A stretch of DNA of 10,884 nucleotides from an uncultured Oscillospiraceae bacterium (GTDB taxonomy: Bacteria; Bacillota; Clostridia; Oscillospirales; Oscillospiraceae), in assembly GCA_934589065.1 (NCBI GenBank), contig CAKTNN010000051.1:1-10884 (forward strand). The letters are read 5' to 3'. Position 1 is the first letter of the stretch, and the number at the start of each line of letters is the position of its first letter. Below the pieces are notes generated by a model, which worked only from the letters and a program-made list of their open reading frames with translations, ran no database searches and was not told where the DNA came from. Of this stretch, positions 1 to 6,837 are shown in pieces. The position numbers were made by a program, and so were the translations under genes.

Positions 1-76
<76 letters not shown>

Positions 77-84
77 ATAAAAGT

Positions 85-110
85 GCCTAGCCAATCGGTT
101 GGGCATTTTT
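85..110 (+). terminator. Rho-independent terminator of the tRNA gene
   Basis: GCCTAGCC (85-92) pairs with GGTTGGGC (97-104) through Watson-Crick and G-T pairs around a 4-nt loop, and is followed by ATTTTT. It sits 8 bases after the tRNA CCA end, so it should end the tRNA transcript. Confidence 0.85.
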
Positions 111-112
111 CG

Positions 113-470
113 TTATATAGAAGCGACCTCATCCGTCAGAATTGCGAAAGCAATTCTCAACTTGTCAAAAAAGCCTCGCAGAGTTTGGCGGCGTAAGCCG
201 ACAAATAAAATCAAATCATTTTCTGCCGGGGCGTGTACCTGGCAGAAAATACATCTCAGGCTGTAAGTGTGCGAGTTGTTCGCCGTAGGCGAACAAGGAG
301 TGCGCGCAGCAGGCTGCAGAAAATTTGTCGGAAAAGCCCGTAAGGGGTTTTTCGACAGCCTGAGAATTGCGAAAGCAATTCTGTATTTCAATCGAGGTCA
401 TAAGAGTTCCCGGAAGCGAAGCTTTTGGGAAGCCGGCAGCCAGTTCAATCTCTGCCGAAAAGCACGAAAC
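113..470. repeat. Palindrome-rich intergenic region with no gene
   Basis: No convincing coding sequence is seen; the short open frames here simply run through repeats. The region is packed with perfect or near-perfect small hairpins. They are AGAATTGC-GAAA-GCAATTCT at 138-157 and again at 363-382, a stem at 184-205 around CGGC-GTAA-GCCG, a 10-bp stem at 218-227/241-250, a 9-bp stem at 276-284/288-296 with loop GTA, a 14-position stem at 326-339/344-357 with loop GTAA, and TTCCC..AAGC-GAA-GCTT..GGGAA at 407-431. Most loops are GNA or GNRA-like (GAAA, GTA, GTAA, GAA) closed by a C-G or G-C pair. This is the look of a dispersed intergenic repeat family rather than of a protein gene. Confidence 0.75.
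125..399. repeat. Large imperfect inverted repeat (~275 bp)
   Basis: The two ends are related in inverted orientation. GACCTC at 125-130 matches GAGGTC at 394-399. The shared hairpin AGAATTGC-N4-GCAATTCT (138-157 and 363-382) is followed inward by CAACTTGTCAAAAAAGCC at 158-175, which resembles the complement of 341-362. CTCAGGCTGT (255-264) is exactly complementary to ACAGCCTGAG (355-364). The whole could fold as one branched structure, or be a degenerate non-autonomous element. No transposase or clear target duplication is seen. Confidence 0.55.
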
Positions 471-617
471 AATGGGGCTGTCTCAAAATGCAAATTGCAA
501 GAAAATAGACGCCTTCAAAAGTTAGATAAAAGCTGTGAAAATCCGGTTTCAATTGGATTTTCACAGCTTTATTGTTTGGCTAATTTTTAGAAAATTCTAT
601 TTTGAGACAGCCCCATT
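471..617. mobile_element. MITE-like element with perfect 19-bp TIRs
   Basis: AATGGGGCTGTCTCAAAAT at 471-489 is the exact reverse complement of 599-617, enclosing a 147-bp unit with no coding capacity. Inside it a 16-bp perfect stem (529-544 with 555-570) closes a 10-nt loop. The terminal sequence GGGGCTGTCTCAAAA is of the type seen at the ends of several IS families in Firmicutes, so this is most likely a non-autonomous derivative mobilised by an IS transposase elsewhere in the genome. No target-site duplication longer than 2 bp (AT) is visible. The naming as a MITE is inference; the repeats themselves are directly seen. Confidence 0.75.
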
Positions 618-880
618 TTTCCTTTTTTGCTTGACTTTTCCCCTGGGCCGCTGGACTGAGTGAGGGATTACAAATCCCTTCCCCGTGGGGGAGAGGGGGC
701 ACGGCGAAGCCGTGTCGGGGTAAAGAGGCGCGCCCAGCACATTAGGCTGCCTAAACATCTGGGGGATTGCCACACCAGGAAAGCTGACTGGTTCGCAATG
801 ACGAAGGGGAAGCCTGCGGGCTAGTTCGCAATGACGAAGGGAGAAGTATTTGTGCTGAATCGAGATGATGAATGGGGACA
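618..880. repeat. Intergenic repeat cluster upstream of the kinase gene
   Basis: No gene is supported here. The stretch holds several adjacent palindromes: AGGGATT-ACA-AATCCCT at 663-679, CCCCGTGGGG just after it, CACGGC-GAA-GCCGTG at 700-714, and a nested stem CCCAG..TTAGG-CTG-CCTAA..CTGGG at 733-763. A REP-like unit follows at 765-808, with a partial second copy ending at 841. The kinase promoter begins only at 974, so these repeats lie outside its transcript. Confidence 0.7.
765..841. repeat. REP-like palindromic unit, one full and one partial copy
   Basis: GTTCGCAATGACGAAGGG occurs identically at 791-808 and 824-841, a 33-nt period. The first copy is preceded by GATTGCCACACCAG (765-778), so the full unit is an imperfect palindrome, ATTGC-CACACCAG...CTGGTTCGCAAT. 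A third copy lies at 6782-6815 inside another element. Read on the minus strand it is of the CGTCATTGCGAAC...GGTGTGGCAATC type, a style of repeat seen between genes in many bacteria. Confidence 0.7.
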
Positions 881-973
881 CTTGATACTGGATTTCGATG
901 ATCTTCCTGGTTCTTCAACAGAAAATGATGAATACTCTGTCGATTATGGATAGAAAAAAGAGATGCGTTGTTG

Positions 974-1002
974 TTGAAAAATTCACACATATCGTATATA
1001 AT
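974..1002 (+). promoter_or_regulatory. Sigma-A promoter of the hybrid kinase gene
   Basis: A -35 box TTGAAA (974-979) and a perfect -10 box TATAAT (997-1002) are separated by 17 bases. Transcription should start near 1009, which rules out the upstream in-frame ATG at 898. It leaves a leader of about 50 nt before the ATG at 1060. The gene's RBS, GGGAGAG (1046-1052), is 7 bases before that ATG. Confidence 0.8.
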
Positions 1003-1059
1003 ATACATAAAATAATGAATTATCTCATAAAGCGACAAAACCTACGGGAGAGTAGCACA

Positions 1060-3912
1060 ATGCAGAACCAGCATAATTTATTCTATACAGATGAACTCCA
1101 TTTCGCCAACGACGATACCTTTCCGGATGAACGGGAGGCGCAGGATTTGTCGGATGTGCTGGAATCCAGCAATCCTGTGGGAATTGCCATGGGCATTTAC
1201 GATGAGTCCCTTGGTATTTGCGGAATCACCCGGCATTTTGCCGAGAATCTGGGACGGAAAACCCAGGATATTCTGGACGGAAACCTGGGACTGCGGGATA
1301 TGATTTGTCAAACGGATAAATACCCCTTCACCCCGGAACTGTTTCAAAAACGCGATGGTCATTTTCGGGTGTATATGCTTCAGGGGGACGGAACCCCGAT
1401 TTTGGTTTCCTGCCTTAAGCGGAATTCCGTAGATAAACAGGGTAAGCCAATCTGGATCCTCTCCATTCGGGTGTCCCAGCGGGAGCAGTGTTTTTCTCTG
1501 CTGGAGGATATCCTGCAAATCAGTCAGTGGTATCTGGACTATGATTCGCAGGGTCACCTGATTGCGTCTCACTATGAGGATTCTATTCTACCCCTTCTGG
1601 GAATGCAAAAGGGGGCACCGCTGCCCAGTTCAGAGCAGATGCGCCAACGCGTGCATCCCGATGATCGAATGGAACTGTGCAGGGGACTCCGGGAGTTTTT
1701 CTTTGATCCGAACCAAGGCCGGTTTTATGGGGAATATCGGATGCAGATTGACTCCGGTGCATATCGGTGGGTACAAATGGCCTGCCAGGCGGTTCGCCGT
1801 GCCGATGGGTCGGTCAGCCGAATTGCGGGCCTCTATATGAATATCGACCAGTGGAAGCAGTATGCCCTCCAGGAAAAGCGTCAGCGGGCCTTCCACGATG
1901 CCTTTACCAGCAATAACCTGTGCGAGTATTTTCTGGACTTGCGCAAGAATACTTATGAATCCCTGAAAATTTCCGGGTCTCTTCTGGAGGTCTTCGAGAA
2001 AACCGGCAGCTGGGATGAGCTGGTGAACCGTTTCACCGAAGAGGTGGTTTTGCCGGAGTATCGGGAGGCGGTGCGGTATAGCTGTGACAGAAACCGGATT
2101 CAGCAGGGCCTTACAAAGTACAAGGGCGAGCAGTGCACGGAATTTCGGGGCTATATCAATGGACAGGAGCGCTGGCTGCGCAATGTGGTGATGCACGGTG
2201 ATACGGATGAATCGGGCGAGCCCAGCCATGCGATTCTCTTCCTGCGTGACATTACCGATGTCAAACAGGAGGCCCAGGAGCGCAGCTCCATGTCCAAAAA
2301 GAATGCCGCCATGCAGCGGCTCATTCAGGGAATGGTGAATCAGATCGACCGGTTCGCCATTATTGATTTGCAGAATGACCGATATGAGTTCTACACCAGT
2401 GCGGAAAAGCTGTCTATCCCGCCAACAGGCCGATACTGTGATCTGGTGAATGCGCTGGCGGAGAGCTATCGCTCCCTTGACCGTTTGAAAACCGTTCAGG
2501 AGCTGCTGACCCCGGAGAAAATCCGTCGGGATATCCAGACACCGACCAATGTTTATAAGGCAGAAGTCGTCAGCCTGGACGGCGAAAGCATCCATCAGAT
2601 TTCCTTTATCCCCCTGGAGTGGGAGCGCGATACATTAACCCAGGTGCTGATGGTGTCTGCAGATGTGACCCGTGCCAAACGGGCGGATGCGGATGCACGG
2701 AATGCATTGCAGCTTGCCTATGATGCAGCCAATCAGGCAAACCAGGCCAAAACCCAGTTCTTAACCAATATGTCTCATGATTTGCGCACGCCGATGAATG
2801 CCATTATGGGCATGACCGCCCTGGCACAGTCCAATTTGAATGACCCGGAGAAGCTAGGGGAGTGCCTGAAGACCATCGATAAGTCCAGCCGCCTGCTTAT
2901 GGGAATGGTAAATGAGCTGCTGGACATGGGGAGGATTGAATCCGGGAATTTCCTGTTAAAGCAGGAGCCCTTCTGCTGGCAGGAGCTGGTGGACAGCGTC
3001 ATGGCAATGTATTCCCAGCAGGCAAAGTGCCATGGGCATAGCCTGAAATGCCGCTTTGCCAATGTGGATCACTCCCATGTGATTGGGGACAAAACCAGAA
3101 TACAGGAGGTCCTTTCCAATTTTCTGACCAATGCCATCAAGTATACCCCGGATGGCGGCTCTATCCAGGTGACCCTGGCAGAAACGCATTGCCCGGTATC
3201 GGGAATCGGCAATTTCAGTATGACCGTGGAAGATAACGGCCTGGGCATGAGTGAGGAGTTCCAGCGCAAAGCCTTTGAGCCCTTTACCAGAGAGGACAGC
3301 AAGCGGATTTCCGCCATCCCGGGTACGGGACTGGGGCTGTCCATTGTGAAGAATCTATTGAATCTCATGAACGGAGATGTTATACTGGAAAGCGCGCCGG
3401 GGAAGGGAACACGGATTACGGCTTCCCTCAGTCTGGAACTGAGCAAGGAAAGCACCTGCAGCTCCGGGGAAGTCTTCCCGGGACAGAAGGAGCAGACGGA
3501 TAACGGAATCCGCACATTGGAAAAGCTGGACTGCCGGGGAAAGACCATCTTGGTGGTGGAGGATAACGAATTGAACCGGGAAATCCTGGTGCGGCTGCTG
3601 GAGCCCACAGGAGCCGAAGTCTTCACGGCGACCAATGGCGTGGAGGCCTTTTCTCTGGTGAGGGAGAACCCGGGAAAATTCCAGCTGGTATTTATGGACA
3701 TCCAAATGCCCCAGATGGACGGCTACGAGACGGCTGCGGCAATCCGAATGCTGGATCGACCGGACACGGACGATCTGCCCATTATCGCCGTTACCGCCAA
3801 TGCCTTTGCCGAGGATGCGGCACTGGCGGTGAAGAGCGGTATGGACGGGCACCTGTCCAAGCCGCTGGACGTGAAAAAGCTGGCAAAGGTGCTCTGCGAA
3901 TACCTGCAATGA
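1060..3912 (+). CDS. Soluble hybrid sensor histidine kinase/response regulator with PAS-like domains
   Basis: This 950-aa protein senses a signal, autophosphorylates on histidine and passes the phosphate to its own receiver. An N-terminal half (residues ~35-535) resembles a series of PAS-like folds. The clearest is ~157-265 (PAS_3 style, with HPDDR and a motif ending IAGLYMNID); others are likely at ~282-395 and ~425-535. A helical linker leads to the HisKA motif MSHDLRTPMNAI with H573. HATPase motifs follow: N box NAIKY (N691), G1 DNGLG (725-729), FEPF and G2 GTGLGLS (755-761). A C-terminal receiver (~828-948) has acidic residues E834/D835 and phospho-acceptor D880 in MDIQMP. No membrane segment or Hpt domain is seen, so it is probably cytosolic and needs a separate Hpt protein or output partner. 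The ATG at 1060 is chosen because it has a good RBS and lies after the promoter. No partner gene is adjacent; the signal is unknown. Confidence 0.9.
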   Translation: MQNQHNLFYTDELHFANDDTFPDEREAQDLSDVLESSNPVGIAMGIYDESLGICGITRHFAENLGRKTQDILDGNLGLRDMICQTDKYPFTPELFQKRDGHFRVYMLQGDGTPILVSCLKRNSVDKQGKPIWILSIRVSQREQCFSLLEDILQISQWYLDYDSQGHLIASHYEDSILPLLGMQKGAPLPSSEQMRQRVHPDDRMELCRGLREFFFDPNQGRFYGEYRMQIDSGAYRWVQMACQAVRRADGSVSRIAGLYMNIDQWKQYALQEKRQRAFHDAFTSNNLCEYFLDLRKNTYESLKISGSLLEVFEKTGSWDELVNRFTEEVVLPEYREAVRYSCDRNRIQQGLTKYKGEQCTEFRGYINGQERWLRNVVMHGDTDESGEPSHAILFLRDITDVKQEAQERSSMSKKNAAMQRLIQGMVNQIDRFAIIDLQNDRYEFYTSAEKLSIPPTGRYCDLVNALAESYRSLDRLKTVQELLTPEKIRRDIQTPTNVYKAEVVSLDGESIHQISFIPLEWERDTLTQVLMVSADVTRAKRADADARNALQLAYDAANQANQAKTQFLTNMSHDLRTPMNAIMGMTALAQSNLNDPEKLGECLKTIDKSSRLLMGMVNELLDMGRIESGNFLLKQEPFCWQELVDSVMAMYSQQAKCHGHSLKCRFANVDHSHVIGDKTRIQEVLSNFLTNAIKYTPDGGSIQVTLAETHCPVSGIGNFSMTVEDNGLGMSEEFQRKAFEPFTREDSKRISAIPGTGLGLSIVKNLLNLMNGDVILESAPGKGTRITASLSLELSKESTCSSGEVFPGQKEQTDNGIRTLEKLDCRGKTILVVEDNELNREILVRLLEPTGAEVFTATNGVEAFSLVRENPGKFQLVFMDIQMPQMDGYETAAAIRMLDRPDTDDLPIIAVTANAFAEDAALAVKSGMDGHLSKPLDVKKLAKVLCEYLQ

Positions 3913-3948
3913 AAATCTGACTCCGCTGCATAAGAAAAGAGAGAGAAA

Positions 3949-3990
3949 ATGCCCCTGCAGACTGGGAAGTATTCCCGGCTGCAGGGGCAT
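3949..3990. terminator. Hairpin terminator between convergent genes
   Basis: A perfect 12-bp stem ATGCCCCTGCAG (3949-3960) / CTGCAGGGGCAT (3979-3990) carries an inner stem GGGAA-GTA-TTCCC. The kinase ends at 3912 on the plus strand and the glycosyltransferase ends at 4001 on the minus strand, so it can serve both. Reading on the minus strand, it is followed by a T-rich run (complement of 3932-3949); on the plus strand the T tract is weak. Confidence 0.8.
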
Positions 3991-4000
3991 TATTTGCGCG

Positions 4001-5023
4001 TTATTGCATTTTCAGAAGCTTTTTTGCGCCTTTTCCCAGAGCGTGGACTCCCTTGCTCAGGGGGCTGTCCCCGTGGGCAAAGACCCTCAGACCGTGGAGA
4101 ATGCACTCCTGCCAGATTTGCCTGCACCGGGTTGGGAAGGTGAGAGAACCGTAAAGAGCATAGTCATGCATATAGTTCTTGGCGCTGCCTACAAAATGGA
4201 TGTTGTAAAATCGGACGGTACCGCCGGATTGCAGATAGAAAATGGGCAGCCCGCCATCCTTGGGAAGGGTGAATTTTTTCAGCCGGGTAAACGGACTGAC
4301 CACGTATTCCTTCGGAGCATAGTTTACGTCGCTCCACAGAGTGTTGTTAAAGGCGAAGCCGTTCCTGGGGACGGACATATTGTAAAACCGCATTTGGGGC
4401 CGATCCATTACCCACAGATACAGCAGGGACATTTCCGTTACGCCGCCGGGGATATTGTGGGCAACATGGTAATCGTACTTGACCTTCAACCGATCCGGGT
4501 GGTTTTCGTAGCTGTCCTGCAGAAAATCCAGGAAATCGTCCAGGGCACTGAGCGTCCAGTAGGAGATGCCGCAGTTGGCAAACCACCGCAGCCCCTGGGT
4601 ATCCTCAGAAGAGAAATGCTGATCTTTGTCGATACAGCAGGCAAACTCGCAAGACTGAAATTCGGGTATGGCGGAAAGATTCTGATATACCAGAATGTCG
4701 CTGTCCAGAAGGATCATCTCCTGCAAGCCCTGCCGGCGCAGGTAAACCTCCATCAGGAATAGCCGCCGGAAGAAAATCAGAGAGTTTGGGTAGTAAGGGG
4801 CCAGGTCCACATATACCCGCTCAAAGGCCTGCAGCCGGGGACTTACCAGGGACGCCGCATCCACAAAGCTTACGCCCTGGGGAAGCAGAGACTCCCAGTT
4901 GGCGCTGCCCAGGAGCACCGTATTTTCGTTATATTTTGCCGCCTGGCGAAGGCAATCCAGAAGGTAGCCGTGCTTAGAGGGGTCTGCACATTCGTGGTGA
5001 ATCACAACAGGCAGGGAAGCCAA
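4001..5023 (-). CDS. Putative glycosyltransferase (GT-A fold, DxD motif)
   Basis: This ~340-aa protein is probably a nucleotide-sugar-dependent glycosyltransferase. A DSD triad within ILLDSDILVYQ (D107-D109) fits the metal-binding DxD motif of GT-A enzymes. Later motifs are FANCGISYW, and FYNIHFVGSAKNYMHDYA near the C-terminus, which recalls the histidine-containing end of GT8-like enzymes. No signal peptide or membrane segment is seen, so it likely acts at the cytoplasmic face. The open frame extends to 5224, but the promoter lies at 5049-5077, so a downstream start is needed. A TTG at 5023, 10 bases after GAGAGG (5034-5039), gives MASLPVVIHHECADPSKHG; GTG at 5005 is an alternative. It is divergent from the flippase gene, which suggests a shared role in surface glycan synthesis. 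The exact GT family and the sugar are unknown. Confidence 0.75.
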   Translation of the reverse strand: MASLPVVIHHECADPSKHGYLLDCLRQAAKYNENTVLLGSANWESLLPQGVSFVDAASLVSPRLQAFERVYVDLAPYYPNSLIFFRRLFLMEVYLRRQGLQEMILLDSDILVYQNLSAIPEFQSCEFACCIDKDQHFSSEDTQGLRWFANCGISYWTLSALDDFLDFLQDSYENHPDRLKVKYDYHVAHNIPGGVTEMSLLYLWVMDRPQMRFYNMSVPRNGFAFNNTLWSDVNYAPKEYVVSPFTRLKKFTLPKDGGLPIFYLQSGGTVRFYNIHFVGSAKNYMHDYALYGSLTFPTRCRQIWQECILHGLRVFAHGDSPLSKGVHALGKGAKKLLKMQ

Positions 5024-5048
5024 GACATCACATCCTCTCGTTTTGCCT

Positions 5049-5077
5049 ATTATACCACGGGAAGGGCTCCTTTGCAA
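5049..5077 (-). promoter_or_regulatory. Promoter of the glycosyltransferase gene
   Basis: On the minus strand, -35 TTGCAA (5077-5072) and a perfect -10 TATAAT (5054-5049) are 17 bases apart. The -10 is about 26 bases before the proposed TTG start, so the leader is very short. Confidence 0.65.
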
Positions 5078-5086
5078 TCCTTCCCG
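5058..5086. promoter_or_regulatory. Inverted repeat between divergent promoters, possible operator
   Basis: CGGGAAGG (5058-5065) and CCTTCCCG (5079-5086) form an exact 8-bp inverted repeat with a 13-nt spacer. It overlaps the -35/spacer region of the minus-strand promoter and ends 7 bp before the -35 of the plus-strand promoter. This is a suitable place for a regulator binding both; no regulator is known. Confidence 0.4.
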
Positions 5087-5092
5087 GGCAAC

Positions 5093-5121
5093 TGGACAAG
5101 CACAAAAGAGTTTGCTATAAT
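5093..5121 (+). promoter_or_regulatory. Promoter of the flippase gene
   Basis: -35 TGGACA (5093-5098) and -10 TATAAT (5116-5121) have a 17-base spacer. The RBS AAAGGAG (5142-5148) follows, 9 bases before the ATG at 5158. Confidence 0.8.
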
Positions 5122-5157
5122 GGGGGCCATACAGAATCATTAAAGGAGCAAATCTCC

Positions 5158-6684
5158 ATGGATAATAAACGCGGTTCTCGCTTTCAGAACAGCTGGAAGA
5201 ATTTCCGCTTCGGCGTGGCGGCACAAATTGTGATCTCCCTTCTGGGATTCCTTTCCCGGACGGTTTTCATCCGCATTCTCAGCCAGGAATACCTGGGCAT
5301 CAACGGCCTGTATTCCAGCATTCTCAATGTGCTGAGCCTGACGGAGCTGGGCCTATCGGATATTGTGGTGTATTCCCTATATAAGCCCTTGGCAGAAGGA
5401 AATGAACGGGAGCTCACCGCTCTGATGGGCTATTACAAAACCATTTACCGCTTCATTGCTTTGGCGGTAGCGGTGATCGGTCTGGCCCTGGTGCCGGTGC
5501 TGCGGCTGCTCATTAAGTCGGAAATTGACCAGTACCACCTGGTGCTGTATTACCTGATGTTTCTTGCCAATTCCGTATGCTCTTACCTGCTGGTGTACAA
5601 AAGCAGCATCATCCATGCTGACCAGAAGCGGTATCTCATTTCCCGGTATGAAATGCTGTTTAAGTTCCTGACGGTAACGCTGCAGGTTTTGTCCCTGCTG
5701 ATTTTCCGCAACTTTACGGTGTACCTGTTCATCCAGATTGCCATGACGGTGACAAACAACCTGTTTATTTCCCGAAAGGCAGACTGGCTGTATCCCTTCC
5801 TGAAGAAGAAGGAGCAGCTGGACGGGGAAAAGAAGAAAAACATTTTCCGGGATGTGCGGTATATGTTCTCCTACAAGGCAGGAGGGCAGATGCTCAACAG
5901 TACGGATAACCTGTATATTTCTTCCCTAATCAGCACGGCAACGGTGGGGATATACGATAATTACCTGATGATTCAGGGAATGGTTTCCGCCTACACCACC
6001 ATTGTTTCCCAGTCGGTTTTGGGCTCTCTGGGAAACCTGAATGCCACGGCTGAGCCGGAGCAGAAAAAGCAGGTGTTCGATGCCTACTCCATGGCATTTA
6101 CCTGGATTGCCACCTTCTGCTCAACGGCGCTTCTGGTGATGTACAATCCCTTCATCCGTCTGTGGGCGGGGGAGGGCTGGCTGCTGCCCATGTCTACGGT
6201 GGCGGTGATCTGCCTGAATTTCTTCCTGCCCAATGTGCTGGTTCCGGTGTGGAACTTCCGAAACACCACGGGCCTTTTCCGGGAGACGAAGGATATCCTC
6301 CTGTATGCCGCAGCCATCAATCTGGTGCTGTCCTATTTTCTGGGCGTAAAGTGGGGACTCACGGGTATTTTGGCGGCAACCTCCATTTCAAGGCTTTCAA
6401 CTTCGTTCTGGTATGAGCCTTATATCCTGCATAAAAAGGTGTTTGGTACGTCCTGTGCGCCGTATTTTCTGAAGCAGGGACTCCATTTGGGCATTGTGGC
6501 GGTGTCCTTTTTGCTGATTCAGTGGGTTAGCACGCTGGCAGCCCTGGGGGCCTGGGGGGATTTCTTCCTGAAGGGCATCCTCTGCGTCATTGTGCCCAAT
6601 GTGCTGATCCTTTTGGTGAATGGGAAAACAAAATCTTTCCAATACCTGAAAAACAAGGTGCTGGAGAAGTTTGGCAGAAAATAA
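5158..6684 (+). CDS. Polysaccharide flippase (Wzx/MVF-type, MOP superfamily)
   Basis: A 508-aa polytopic membrane protein that probably flips lipid-linked glycan units across the cytoplasmic membrane. Hydrophobic segments recur along the length, for example residues ~19-39, ~98-118, ~127-147, ~168-184 and ~186-204, as well as several after residue 290; about 12-14 are expected for the family. A lysine-rich loop at ~215-228 should be cytoplasmic. The N-terminus, with FLSRTVFIRILSQEYLGING, matches the start of the polysaccharide-biosynthesis/export family (RfbX, MviN-like), which is of this length. The start is fixed by the AAAGGAG RBS and an upstream sigma-A promoter. It is divergent from the glycosyltransferase, and no other glycan genes are visible, so it looks like a two-gene locus. 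The substrate cannot be told from sequence. Confidence 0.85.
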   Translation: MDNKRGSRFQNSWKNFRFGVAAQIVISLLGFLSRTVFIRILSQEYLGINGLYSSILNVLSLTELGLSDIVVYSLYKPLAEGNERELTALMGYYKTIYRFIALAVAVIGLALVPVLRLLIKSEIDQYHLVLYYLMFLANSVCSYLLVYKSSIIHADQKRYLISRYEMLFKFLTVTLQVLSLLIFRNFTVYLFIQIAMTVTNNLFISRKADWLYPFLKKKEQLDGEKKKNIFRDVRYMFSYKAGGQMLNSTDNLYISSLISTATVGIYDNYLMIQGMVSAYTTIVSQSVLGSLGNLNATAEPEQKKQVFDAYSMAFTWIATFCSTALLVMYNPFIRLWAGEGWLLPMSTVAVICLNFFLPNVLVPVWNFRNTTGLFRETKDILLYAAAINLVLSYFLGVKWGLTGILAATSISRLSTSFWYEPYILHKKVFGTSCAPYFLKQGLHLGIVAVSFLLIQWVSTLAALGAWGDFFLKGILCVIVPNVLILLVNGKTKSFQYLKNKVLEKFGRK

Positions 6685-6694
6685 GAAAAAATGA

Positions 6695-6830
6695 GGGACT
6701 GTTAAAAACGTTTTGCAAAGGAATTCAGCCGCACAATTCGGTGTGAAAAATCTCTCCCCCCGTCAAATAACGGGAGGAGAGTGCCACACCAGCCTGCGCT
6801 GGTTCGCAATGACGGTTTTTTAACAGTCCC
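6695..6830. mobile_element. MITE-like element between convergent genes
   Basis: GGGACTGTTAAAAA (6695-6708) is exactly complementary to 6817-6830, bounding a 136-bp unit without a gene. Inside are a stem CTCTCC-c-CCCGT / ACGGG-a-GGAGAG (6752-6763 with 6770-6781) and a REP-like unit TGCCACACCAG...CTGGTTCGCAATGACGG (6782-6815), which also occurs at 765-841. The element occupies nearly all of the space between the flippase stop (6684) and the clpB stop (6838). Each side is followed by T-rich sequence in the outgoing direction, so it may act as a bidirectional terminator. Confidence 0.7.
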
Positions 6831-6837
6831 TTTTGTA

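Noticed and set aside
791..841. CRISPR array
   Set aside because: Only two copies of an 18-bp repeat at 33-nt spacing, no cas genes, and a third copy elsewhere without spacers; it is a REP-like repeat.
597..1038. Two ~95-codon minus-strand frames
   Set aside because: They translate REP-like repeats and MITE sequence, giving repetitive peptides.
898..1059. N-terminal extension of the kinase from the ATG at 898
   Set aside because: The promoter (974-1002) lies inside it and the only good RBS is before the ATG at 1060; the extra 54 residues look non-coding.
1630..2595. A 321-codon minus-strand open frame
   Set aside because: It is entirely antisense to the hybrid kinase, with no RBS or family features.
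3355..3990. A 211-codon minus-strand frame at the end of the kinase gene
   Set aside because: It runs through the terminator hairpin and is opposite conserved HATPase/receiver motifs.
4004..4762. A 252-codon plus-strand open frame
   Set aside because: It is antisense to the glycosyltransferase, which has a DxD motif, a promoter and a terminator.
5024..5224. N-terminal extension of the glycosyltransferase from the ATG at 5224
   Set aside because: It would cover both divergent promoters and the start of the flippase gene; the residues look random.
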